The position numbers and the translations under genes were made by a program. From positions 1 to 64,000 of the forward strand of contig REEN01000029.1 of assembly GCA_007695015.1 (NCBI GenBank): a stretch of DNA of 64,000 nt. Reading direction: 5' to 3'. Below are positions 25,886 through 34,153 of the stretch, piece after piece. The notes under the pieces were generated by a model. It made no database searches and was not told where the DNA came from. It saw only the letters and a list, made by a program, of their open reading frames with translations. Source of the DNA: Marinilabiliales bacterium (GTDB lineage Bacteria > Bacteroidota > Bacteroidia > Bacteroidales > PUMT01). Each line of letters begins with the position of its first letter. Position 1 is the first letter of the stretch.

Positions 25886-27646
25886 ATGGATCAGGAACCT
25901 TATTTGAAGAGATCATCTGCATCCTGCCGGCTCATTCTACTGCTGGCGGCGCTGACAATACTACAGACAGCCAACTCACAGGAGGCCCATGAAAATGATA
26001 CGGCCATGGCCCGGCAACTGCTGATTCATAGAGGAGAAGTCTATCTCAGTTTCCCTGCCACTCCGGATGAGGTTAACATGTTAAGCAATATGCTGTCGGT
26101 TTGCAGCTATTCGGGCGACACGGCCATTGTTAATGTCTGCAGTACCGAGTTTGAATTATTCCTCAGACAGGGAATTCCTTTTTCGGTTATTCTGCCGGTG
26201 GTTCACCGGGAGGAGGAGGCCGAAAGAGACAAGGACGTTTTCTTCCCCGTAAAGGGAGAATGGAATTATTATCCTCTCTATTCGGAATATGTTGAGATGA
26301 TGGAATCGTGGGCAGAAGAGTACCCGGATATCTGCACCCTGGTTGATGCAGGCGGCACCGTTGAGGGGCGCAGCATCCTGTTCCTGGTATTAACCGGTAA
26401 CAGGAAACATGATCACCCCAAACCCCGCTTCATGTATTCATCGACAATGCATGGTGACGAGACTGTAGGATATGTATTGATGCTCAGGCTCATAGAATAT
26501 CTTCTCAGGGGGTACCCCGGCGATCCTATGGTTGAGAGATTGCTCGACAATGTTGAGGTATGGATAAATCCCCTGGCCAATCCCGACGGTGCCTACCATG
26601 GTGGTGACGGCAATACAATTGTCTCTCCCAGGCGGAGGAATGCAAATAATATCGACCTTAACAGGAACTTCCCGCTGACAGGCCAAACCGAATATGACAC
26701 TGAAGGCCGTCAGCCCGAAACAGTTGTTATGGTGGATCTGATGGAAGAGACACATTTTTTGTTGTCGGCCAATATTCACACAGGGGCCGAGGTAATGAAT
26801 TACCCGTGGGATACGTGGGACAGGCGCCATGCCGACGACTTATGGTTTTACTACATATGCCGCGAATACGTTGACACCGCCTGGCACTACAGTCCGGACG
26901 GATATATGACCCTGCTCGGCGGGGTTACGCACGGGGCCGGCTGGTACAAGATCAACGGCGGGAGGCAGGATTTTGTCACCTACTACACCGGGGGCCGGGA
27001 GGTTACAATGGAGATCAGCGACACCAAGCACCCGTTGCCTGGCAGGCTGCCGGATTACTGGGAATACAATTGGCGGTCGCTCCTGGGTTACATGGAACAG
27101 GCAATGTTCGGTCTGAGGGGGCGGGTTACAGATGCTGCAACAGGCGAGCCTGTTGCAGCCAGGATAGAGATACCGGGTCACGACAGGGATTCCTCACATG
27201 TATACTCCTGCGATTCGACCGGGTGGTATTTCAGGCTGGCCGTTGAGGGGAGTTATGACATTGTTTTTTCTGCTGAAGGTTATCACAGCAGGCAATTTGA
27301 CAATGTTCAGGTGTGGAACCGTGACACGACCATTCTCAATGTGCAGCTCGTTCCGGTTACCACCTATATACTTGACCGGCAGGGAGAATTTGATGCGAGT
27401 CTTGAGATCCGGTCCTCCAAAGGCGGCCTGATCCATGCAGAAGCATTATTGCCCGGGGAGTTGCCTGTAATGGTTGGCCTATATGACATTTCGGGAAGAA
27501 AATTGAAAGATGTTTACAGGGGGTATGCCGGTCCTGGTGCGCTGATATTTAAGATTGATGCCGGCAGTATACGGCCGGGTATTTATATCATAAGGATGGA
27601 TTACGGAGACTCCTTTCTTGGCCGTAGGATTTTTATCACAAACTGA
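25886..27646 (+). CDS. secreted M14 zinc carboxypeptidase with type IX-like C-terminal signal
   Basis: A 586-aa exported metallopeptidase. A signal peptide covers about residues 14-32. The M14 catalytic domain spans about 120-410: HxxE zinc ligands H189/E192 in STMHGDETVGY, the substrate-binding IDLNRNFP, a third ligand in SANIHTGAE, and the catalytic Glu in REVTMEISDTKHP. A carboxypeptidase-regulatory-like beta-sandwich follows (about 415-500, GRVTDAATGEPVAARIEI). The last 80 residues end in GIYIIRMDYGDSFLGRRIFITN-like strands (shown in pieces), resembling a T9SS type A sorting domain. It is predicted to be surface-exposed or secreted and to trim C-terminal residues from peptides. Confidence 0.88.
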   Translation: MDQEPYLKRSSASCRLILLLAALTILQTANSQEAHENDTAMARQLLIHRGEVYLSFPATPDEVNMLSNMLSVCSYSGDTAIVNVCSTEFELFLRQGIPFSVILPVVHREEEAERDKDVFFPVKGEWNYYPLYSEYVEMMESWAEEYPDICTLVDAGGTVEGRSILFLVLTGNRKHDHPKPRFMYSSTMHGDETVGYVLMLRLIEYLLRGYPGDPMVERLLDNVEVWINPLANPDGAYHGGDGNTIVSPRRRNANNIDLNRNFPLTGQTEYDTEGRQPETVVMVDLMEETHFLLSANIHTGAEVMNYPWDTWDRRHADDLWFYYICREYVDTAWHYSPDGYMTLLGGVTHGAGWYKINGGRQDFVTYYTGGREVTMEISDTKHPLPGRLPDYWEYNWRSLLGYMEQAMFGLRGRVTDAATGEPVAARIEIPGHDRDSSHVYSCDSTGWYFRLAVEGSYDIVFSAEGYHSRQFDNVQVWNRDTTILNVQLVPVTTYILDRQGEFDASLEIRSSKGGLIHAEALLPGELPVMVGLYDISGRKLKDVYRGYAGPGALIFKIDAGSIRPGIYIIRMDYGDSFLGRRIFITN

Positions 27647-27695
27647 GCGGTTGTGGTTAGCTTTTTATTTTTCAGATAATAAACGGATAGATAGT

Positions 27696-29309
27696 ATGTG
27701 TGTGTTGAAAAGGGTGATTTTTTTGATGTTAACCGGCTTAGCCGGGGTGTTGGAACTGAATGGCGGCCAGGGGAGAGAGGATGACAGGCCCGATCTTGTT
27801 GTAGGAATTGTTGTTGACAGGATGAGGTTTGATTATGTCGACAGGATGTGGGACATGTTCGGAGACGATGGCTTTAAAAGGCTCTTCTCCGGGGGCACCT
27901 CATTCACCAATGCCCGTTATTCCCACATGGTCAACCAGTCCGCTTCAGGCTATGCCACCATTGTAACAGGTTCCGATCCGTCGGTTCACGGGATCATTGC
28001 TGATACCTGGTATGACCGTCTGAGAAACGAGCTCAGGAACCCGGTATATGACGGGCAGAGGGCTGCAGTAGGAGGAACATTTCAGAACGGGATGCGATCA
28101 CCCCTGTCTATGATGTCAGGTACTTTTGGAGATGAGCTCCGGAAGGCGGCCGATTTCCGGTCACGTGTCTATTCGGTTTCACTTAACGATTATGCAGCAA
28201 TACTGGCGGGAGGCTATTCTGCCAACACCTCATGGTGGTATGATAATTCAAGCGGTTCCTGGATGACCAGCACGTTTTATCTCGATTCACTTCCATCATG
28301 GGTAAGAGTTTTCAACAACAGCATGCTTCCTGAAACCTACCTGGGCAGGGTATGGGAACCCGCTGCCCACTGGCAGTCATACAGGCCTGAAGGAACGGAA
28401 AAAAACACATCACCCTTCAGGCACGATCTCAGGCGCATGCGCAGAAGGGGTGATGATTACAGGATGCTCAGGCGAACACCATACGGAAATACCTTTACAG
28501 GGGATTTTGCACAGAACCTTATCCTTAACGAGAATCTCGGTAAAGGCGGCAGTACAGATGTAATAATGATCGGCTTTGCTGCCACTGCTGAAATAAGCCG
28601 CTACTACGGAACATTTTCCGCTGAGCTGCAGGATGCGTATATCAGGCTCGATCTCGATATAGCTCATCTCCTGCGTTTTTTGGATGATCACCTGGGCATG
28701 TCAAACGTTCTGGTATTCCTTACATCCGACAAAGGGGCGGGTTACCCTGAAGCATACCGGCAGGCAGCCCGGCAGCCATCGGGAATATTCAGTCCCGGAA
28801 TAGCAATGACATTGCTTCGAAGTTACCTGAATGTGAGCTATGGGGAGGGGGACTGGGTTCAGGCCTATAATGCAGGTATGGTTTATTTAAACCATGATCT
28901 GATTGAGAGGAGTAATATCCCCCTTGCGGATATACAGGAAAGGAGCGCCAGGTTCCTCGGCCAGCTTTCCGGTGTGGCCGGTGCAGTGAGTGAGGATGTT
29001 CTCAGCAGGAACTATTTTAATTCGGGCATCAACGCAAGGTTGCAGTCCGGTTTCCACCGGGCGCGCTCGGGCGATCTTATGATATATCTCCGCCAGGGCT
29101 GGTATGAAAGGAGTGTTTCGGGCGAAGGTATTGAACTTGTTGATTACGACCCCCATGTGCCACTGGTTTTTTATGGCTGGAAGTTTGAGCAGAATAAGAT
29201 AAAGCGGGAGGTTTCAGTAAGGGATATTGCCCCGACAGTGTCGATATTGCTGAATATATCGCGGCCGGCTTACTCCACGGGTTCACCTTTACTGGAAGTC
29301 ATTCGCTGA
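27696..29309 (+). CDS. PafA-like alkaline phosphatase superfamily protein with a degenerate active site
   Basis: A 537-aa protein from ATG at 27696 (MCVLKRVIF, followed by a signal sequence). An upstream in-frame start at 27618 would overlap the M14 gene and mask the signal. The fold motifs of PafA are clear: IVVDRMRFDY, SASGYATIVTG, PSVHGI, and DPHVPLVFYG. Compared with PafA from memory, the nucleophile Thr position is S82, Asn100 is D103, Lys162 and Arg164 are N164 and Y166, the Asp/His ligand pair is replaced within GFAATAEISRYY, and the second Asp-His pair reads D345-K346. Only the first Asp, one Asp and the last His remain. It may be non-catalytic or have changed chemistry. Start choice fairly sure; function not. 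Confidence 0.85.
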   Translation: MCVLKRVIFLMLTGLAGVLELNGGQGREDDRPDLVVGIVVDRMRFDYVDRMWDMFGDDGFKRLFSGGTSFTNARYSHMVNQSASGYATIVTGSDPSVHGIIADTWYDRLRNELRNPVYDGQRAAVGGTFQNGMRSPLSMMSGTFGDELRKAADFRSRVYSVSLNDYAAILAGGYSANTSWWYDNSSGSWMTSTFYLDSLPSWVRVFNNSMLPETYLGRVWEPAAHWQSYRPEGTEKNTSPFRHDLRRMRRRGDDYRMLRRTPYGNTFTGDFAQNLILNENLGKGGSTDVIMIGFAATAEISRYYGTFSAELQDAYIRLDLDIAHLLRFLDDHLGMSNVLVFLTSDKGAGYPEAYRQAARQPSGIFSPGIAMTLLRSYLNVSYGEGDWVQAYNAGMVYLNHDLIERSNIPLADIQERSARFLGQLSGVAGAVSEDVLSRNYFNSGINARLQSGFHRARSGDLMIYLRQGWYERSVSGEGIELVDYDPHVPLVFYGWKFEQNKIKREVSVRDIAPTVSILLNISRPAYSTGSPLLEVIR

Positions 29310-29352
29310 TATTAAAGATTCCCGGGGGCATCAACCTTGCATAGCAGCAACG

Positions 29353-32300
29353 CTACCAGCCAGGAATGAAGTTCAGGCCGAGAACGCCTTCACTGATACC
29401 ATTCCTGTGGAATGGGAATGCATAGTAGGGTTCGATAATAAGTGCACCGAAAAGATTAACCCTTAATGACAGTCCGGTACTGAAGAACGGAAACCTGCGG
29501 TCGGGCGACATATCATCTATATCCAATGTAGGCCGTGTGTCTGTAGTCCATGCCACACCTGCATCAAAAAACAGGGCAAGCTCGGTAAAGAAGATACCGG
29601 ACTGGATTACTGCCAGCTGTTCGGGGCCAGTAAAGGGAAGTCTTACCTCAAAATTGGTCACGGCCATACGGCTTCCGATCAGGTCGTTTATAGAGAAATT
29701 AATATTCTGAAAAGACTGAAGCTGGTAAAACTGGTTCGAGGAGTACCCTCTTACAAACCCGGGGAATCCGAGATACATGGGCCAAAAGAGATTATTCTCG
29801 GCAGTCGGGCCGTAACGGCCGGCATGATAGAACCTGAACGCAAAACTAAGAGGGTTCTGGAAGTAATATTGCCTGTAATCAGTCAGTAACTGATAAAACT
29901 CAAGCCTTCCGAAGTATTTATCACCCTGTATCCTGTACCTGTGTCCCCTCATCGGTGAGGCAAGTCCGAAATAAGAATTGTCGCCCACGTAGGCCAGATT
30001 CAGCCTTGCAAGGTTAAATCCGGGCGGGGCATCGACCCTTTCGCGTGATTCGCCCCTGTAGAAACCCCCTTCATAGTAGTGGTTCCACCTGTCAATCCGG
30101 TAGTAATATCTTGCCATGGATCCGCCTATCTCCAGGCGTCTTGACATGGAGAAAGGATAATAGGCAAAAAGGGAAAGTTGATCTTCGAAGGTCCTGATGT
30201 TATATAGCTGGAAATTGGTGCGGAGATAGTATGCCGTGCTGTCTTCGTTGAATATTCTCTCTTCTTCGATGCCCAGGGATGCCGTGCGGTAAGGTATATG
30301 AGAAATTGAACCTCCCCAGTTGATCTTTCTTTTCTGGTTCATGTAGCTGAACATGCCGCCGAAGTCATATATTTCCCCGTTTACGGCCACGGCGCCGAAA
30401 AGGGTGTTGTCACCCAGTATATCGCTGAACAGCATCTGTACCCCTCCCGACATGCCCGTACCGTAATAGCTGTTAACGGCAATTCCAACGCCGGTGTTCC
30501 CGATGTAATCAAGCTGGAACCTGGGCTCATACTTCTGGTGCTGGAATTCTTCTTCAGGAAACCTGGGGAACCTGTCATTGTCGGCCAGGAGGCGGTCAAC
30601 AATATTTGTCGCAACACGCTGGAAGGGGGGCAGGGTTGCAGCAAGCATGTCAATATGTTCCGGATCAGCGGGCTCTTCCCTGAAGTCTTCGGGCATGGCT
30701 GAATAGATGGTGTGATTTCCCCCAAAGTAGTAGGAATATGTGATAAGGCCTGTTTCACGTGCAATGCTGATAGCCGGCGATAACGAAGTTATGCCGCTTA
30801 TGCCTGTAGGGTAATTTGTGGCCCTAAAAACCTCCTCATTATCTATGACATAACGGTACAGGTTGCGGAACCCGTCGCTGTCTGACAGGAAATAGATGGA
30901 TTTTCCATCGGCCGAAAATACCGGGTTGATATTGTCTGCTCCCCTGAAAACCGGCAGCACCCTTCGCCTGTTGTTGTCATGGGTGTCGATTATACCCAGG
31001 TTAAGACTGTAGGTTACTGCGGTGCTGGTGTCGCCGGGCTGCTTCTTGTCGGTTGCATAGGCAATGTACCTGCCATCGGGCGACCAGGATGCATGTACAT
31101 AGGAGTAGGGGTCGTTGGTGATCTGTTCAACATCACCGGTTTCCAGGTCATAAAGATAAAGGTTGTTGACGCCGTCAACCAGTCCGGTCATGACAAGATG
31201 CCTGCCGTCGGGCGACCAGGAGGGATTGTTGACGAAGGGAACCCCGGGTATGCTTATCTCCCTGGTCCTGCGGGGCCTGTTGATATCGGTTATGAGAATG
31301 TGGCTTCTGCCTTTTTTAACGGCGACATAGGCAAAATAACGGCTGTCGGGCGACCATGTGCCCATGGACTCAAGGAAGTTATAGCCGTCAATATCGGTAT
31401 CCCTTGTTGAGCTTGTGAGGGTTCTTACTATTTTGCCGTCATCTGTGTTTGCTATGAACAGGTCAAGTGTGAACACATTCTTTTCAGAATAGAATGCAAC
31501 GTATTGTCCATCAGGGCTTACCGACGGTGACACATTCATTCTTCCGCCTGTCTCCTCGAATATCAGCTTCTCGCCGCTCATCTCGCTGTCGGTGTTTCTG
31601 ATAAGCTCGTCGTAATGCATTCTGAATGATGACTGCCATACATCGGAAAAGGTGTTGGCCCTCATATCGAGCACATTCTCTATTGCCCTCTCATAACCAA
31701 ATCTTGCTGTCTGCTGAAAAAGCGGCATTATTATGGAGTCTCCCCATGTTCGCGCTACAAAAGCAAAGAAAGCGTGCCCGAAGCGGTATGGAAAATACCT
31801 GTAACTGGTGGTCATATCCCTGAGGGTGGGAAAATCGTCGTTGATTATCGCATCGCGCATCCACATGGCGGTGTTGGGGTCTACGCTTCCGATCGACATG
31901 TATTCGGCCATTCCCTCGATGAACCATAGAGGAAGGTTCCTTATGGAGTAGACATTCATCGTATCGTTTCGCAGCAGTTCATTGAAGTGGAAGGCATGCA
32001 CCAGTTCGTGTCCCAGCACATGATCGGTCTGTCCCCTGGTTTCCAGTATGGGCATTACCACCCTGTTCTTTAGCGATTCGGTAACTCCTCCTGTGCCAAT
32101 CCCTATCAGGCTGCCTACTGCAGTAGTCTGCTGAAAGTCGGGGTGGTTCTCATAGATTATAAGCGGGTTCCTGTCCTTGATGGTATCACCAAGCACCCTG
32201 GCATGCCGGTAATACCACTTTTCACTCATCAGGGCGAACTCGTGCAGAACGGAATCATTTTGAAAATAGTGATATATTTCGAAGTTAGGCGTTTTGTAAA

Positions 32301-32451
32301 CATTGAAATCGAAAGTCTTGTATCCCGGTTTTGTACGCCCGAAACCCTGAGAAAAAAGGTCGCTTCCCGAAAACAGCAATATAAAAATCAACAACAGTTT
32401 GCCGTAGTTCAGTCCGTTCGTTCCTGCAAATGAATTCCTGAAGCTGGACAT
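29353..32451 (-). CDS. HExxH metallopeptidase-like / PD40 propeller / outer-membrane barrel fusion
   Basis: A 1032-aa exported protein from ATG at 32451 (a GTG at 32496 would lengthen it by 15 residues and push the signal inward). The signal is at about residues 15-35. A gluzincin-like domain follows, with H148-E149-x-x-H152 in GHELVHAF and the third-ligand region FIEGMAEY (E179/E183). A TolB/PD40 WD40-like propeller runs from about residue 290 to 610, with multiple SPDGRY/WSPDSRY repeats. The last 350 residues form an outer-membrane beta-barrel of D15/surface antigen type, ending in LGLNFIPGW with a terminal Trp. Such proteins sit in the outer membrane with the propeller inside. Substrate unknown. 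Confidence 0.87.
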   Translation of the reverse strand: MSSFRNSFAGTNGLNYGKLLLIFILLFSGSDLFSQGFGRTKPGYKTFDFNVYKTPNFEIYHYFQNDSVLHEFALMSEKWYYRHARVLGDTIKDRNPLIIYENHPDFQQTTAVGSLIGIGTGGVTESLKNRVVMPILETRGQTDHVLGHELVHAFHFNELLRNDTMNVYSIRNLPLWFIEGMAEYMSIGSVDPNTAMWMRDAIINDDFPTLRDMTTSYRYFPYRFGHAFFAFVARTWGDSIIMPLFQQTARFGYERAIENVLDMRANTFSDVWQSSFRMHYDELIRNTDSEMSGEKLIFEETGGRMNVSPSVSPDGQYVAFYSEKNVFTLDLFIANTDDGKIVRTLTSSTRDTDIDGYNFLESMGTWSPDSRYFAYVAVKKGRSHILITDINRPRRTREISIPGVPFVNNPSWSPDGRHLVMTGLVDGVNNLYLYDLETGDVEQITNDPYSYVHASWSPDGRYIAYATDKKQPGDTSTAVTYSLNLGIIDTHDNNRRRVLPVFRGADNINPVFSADGKSIYFLSDSDGFRNLYRYVIDNEEVFRATNYPTGISGITSLSPAISIARETGLITYSYYFGGNHTIYSAMPEDFREEPADPEHIDMLAATLPPFQRVATNIVDRLLADNDRFPRFPEEEFQHQKYEPRFQLDYIGNTGVGIAVNSYYGTGMSGGVQMLFSDILGDNTLFGAVAVNGEIYDFGGMFSYMNQKRKINWGGSISHIPYRTASLGIEEERIFNEDSTAYYLRTNFQLYNIRTFEDQLSLFAYYPFSMSRRLEIGGSMARYYYRIDRWNHYYEGGFYRGESRERVDAPPGFNLARLNLAYVGDNSYFGLASPMRGHRYRIQGDKYFGRLEFYQLLTDYRQYYFQNPLSFAFRFYHAGRYGPTAENNLFWPMYLGFPGFVRGYSSNQFYQLQSFQNINFSINDLIGSRMAVTNFEVRLPFTGPEQLAVIQSGIFFTELALFFDAGVAWTTDTRPTLDIDDMSPDRRFPFFSTGLSLRVNLFGALIIEPYYAFPFHRNGISEGVLGLNFIPGW

Positions 32452-32628
32452 TATCCGTATATTTGGTAACCCGTTTCCGGGGAAGTTAAACAACACAATA
32501 TATCTTAATAACTGAAAATAACACCAAATTGTATGCCATAAACAAATAAATTATAAGGATTGTTTACAGAGAAAGTTGATTTGGAAATATGAACAGCGGA
32601 AATTAACGTGAGACCTGCCCGGGTTTTA
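32452..32628. other. AT-rich intergenic region
   Basis: Between the barrel protein start and the PrcB-like gene end. It should hold the promoter of the minus-strand barrel gene, but I see no exact TAnnTTTG box, hairpin or small gene. Confidence 0.4.
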
Positions 32629-33117
32629 TCAGTCCTTCCTTGAAAACTCCACCTGTTCAGCGGTCACATCAACACTAACTATATGGCAGGGATGTGTAAT
32701 GGCCATACTGACCATATCCCCGGGTGCAGGTGATTCTGTAGTGTAAAGAACGGTGAGTGTATCCCCTTGCAATGATGCACCAAGTATTTCCACACTGTAA
32801 CCTCCCGTGGACCTGGTTCCCAAAAAGACACAAATTATTGTTTGCCTGCTGAAGTCTATCTCCGGCAGATCATCAGCCGGATGCCTGTTGCGCTGAACTG
32901 TTGTCCATAGCTCTTTCCAATGCGCGTTGTCGGTTACCGCAATGTTTTGCTGCTGCTCAACACCGCAAAAAGGGCCACGGGTTATATGCGTTATTTCAAT
33001 CTCCTTCATTTCACCGGTATCATTTGTCCCTGAAACACCCGTAACTCTTCGCTGGCAAGACAGCGATACTGTTGCCGGGGCAGCCAGGATTAAAACTAAC
33101 AGGATCAGAGCCCTCAT
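32629..33117 (-). CDS. PrcB_C-domain lipoprotein
   Basis: A 162-aa putative lipoprotein: a hydrophobic signal ends at VSLSC (Cys at about residue 21). The C-terminal two-thirds match the PrcB_C/DUF4115-like small beta domain with TIICVFLGTRSTGGYSVEIL followed by DTLTVLYTTESP and HPCHIVSVDV. In Treponema PrcB helps stabilise and activate a surface protease; whether this homologue does so is unknown. It overlaps neither neighbour and follows korB by 1 nt, so it may be transcribed with korAB, a puzzling pairing of a periplasmic lipoprotein with a cytoplasmic oxidoreductase. Confidence 0.75.
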   Translation of the reverse strand: MRALILLVLILAAPATVSLSCQRRVTGVSGTNDTGEMKEIEITHITRGPFCGVEQQQNIAVTDNAHWKELWTTVQRNRHPADDLPEIDFSRQTIICVFLGTRSTGGYSVEILGASLQGDTLTVLYTTESPAPGDMVSMAITHPCHIVSVDVTAEQVEFSRKD

Positions 33118-33118
33118 A

Positions 33119-34153
33119 TTATTTTACATTAAAAGTTTCACCGCTTTCCAGCAAGTCATCGACAGATTTGATTTCGGTTTGTTCGCGGGCGGACTCAATC
33201 TGGACCTCGACCATGTCATCGTAGGTCTCAAATTCTGCCGACCTTATAACTCCAAGGGCCACCGGCAGTTCAGGAGGCCCCATCTTACCCAGCATCCTGT
33301 GGATACCGGGATTTTTTTCGTACCGGTCATGGATAAGTATATCTTCTATCTCCACTCCGTTTAGTCCCACCACAACACCCTGGAGTTTTTGCCCTTTCAT
33401 CTGTATGCCCTTCTCCTTGTTCTTGCCATACAGCATAGGTTCACCATGTTTGAGGTGGAGCTGGTAGTCATCCCTTACCTCCTTGTCGGTTACCTGTGAA
33501 TGGGTCCCGTCGGCAAAGATGATGCAGTTCTGCAATATCTCAATAACTGCGGTTCCGTCATGCCTGGCAGCCTCAAACATAACCTCCGTCATCATTTTAA
33601 TATTATTGTCCGGCACCCGGGCAAAGAAAGTTCCCTGTGCACCCATAACAAGACCCGCTGTAACGAAAGGATGCTCAACGGTTCCGTGGGGTGATGACCG
33701 GGTTATGCTTCCTATAGGTGTTGTGGGAGAGTACTGTCCTTTTGTCAGACCGTAGATCTGGTTGTTGAAGAGCAGGATATTTACATCCAGGTTTCTCCTG
33801 ATAATGTGAATAAAATGGTTTCCGCCGATAGCCATGGAATCGCCGTCACCCGTAGCTATCCAAACACTCAGTCCGGGATTGGCCAGCTTTACCCCTGTTG
33901 CTATGGCGGCAGCCCTGCCGTGAATACCATGTATTCCATAGGTGTTTACGTAGTAAGGAAAACGGGAGGAGCATCCGATACCCGATACGAACATGAAGTT
34001 CTCTTTTTTGTAGCCTATCTCCGGGAACACGTTCTCAATAGCTTTAAGGATGGCATGCGCCCCGCATCCGGGACACCATTTGACCATCTGATCGCTTACA
34101 AAATCCTCTTTACGGAGTTCCTGTTCCGATTGCAAAATGCGGTTGCTGATCAT
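33119..34153 (-). CDS. korB: 2-oxoacid:ferredoxin oxidoreductase beta subunit (2-oxoglutarate type)
   Basis: A 344-aa thiamine diphosphate-binding subunit. MVKWCPGCGAHAIL at the start, the Fe-S cysteine GIGCSS, and the TPP motif ATGDGDSMAIGGNH with the matching NNQIYGLTKGQ are all present. With the alpha/gamma subunit coded just upstream (4-nt overlap), it oxidises 2-oxoglutarate or a related 2-oxoacid with CoA, reducing ferredoxin. The gene pair indicates ferredoxin-dependent central metabolism. Length is normal for KorB of this type. Confidence 0.93.
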   Translation of the reverse strand: MISNRILQSEQELRKEDFVSDQMVKWCPGCGAHAILKAIENVFPEIGYKKENFMFVSGIGCSSRFPYYVNTYGIHGIHGRAAAIATGVKLANPGLSVWIATGDGDSMAIGGNHFIHIIRRNLDVNILLFNNQIYGLTKGQYSPTTPIGSITRSSPHGTVEHPFVTAGLVMGAQGTFFARVPDNNIKMMTEVMFEAARHDGTAVIEILQNCIIFADGTHSQVTDKEVRDDYQLHLKHGEPMLYGKNKEKGIQMKGQKLQGVVVGLNGVEIEDILIHDRYEKNPGIHRMLGKMGPPELPVALGVIRSAEFETYDDMVEVQIESAREQTEIKSVDDLLESGETFNVK

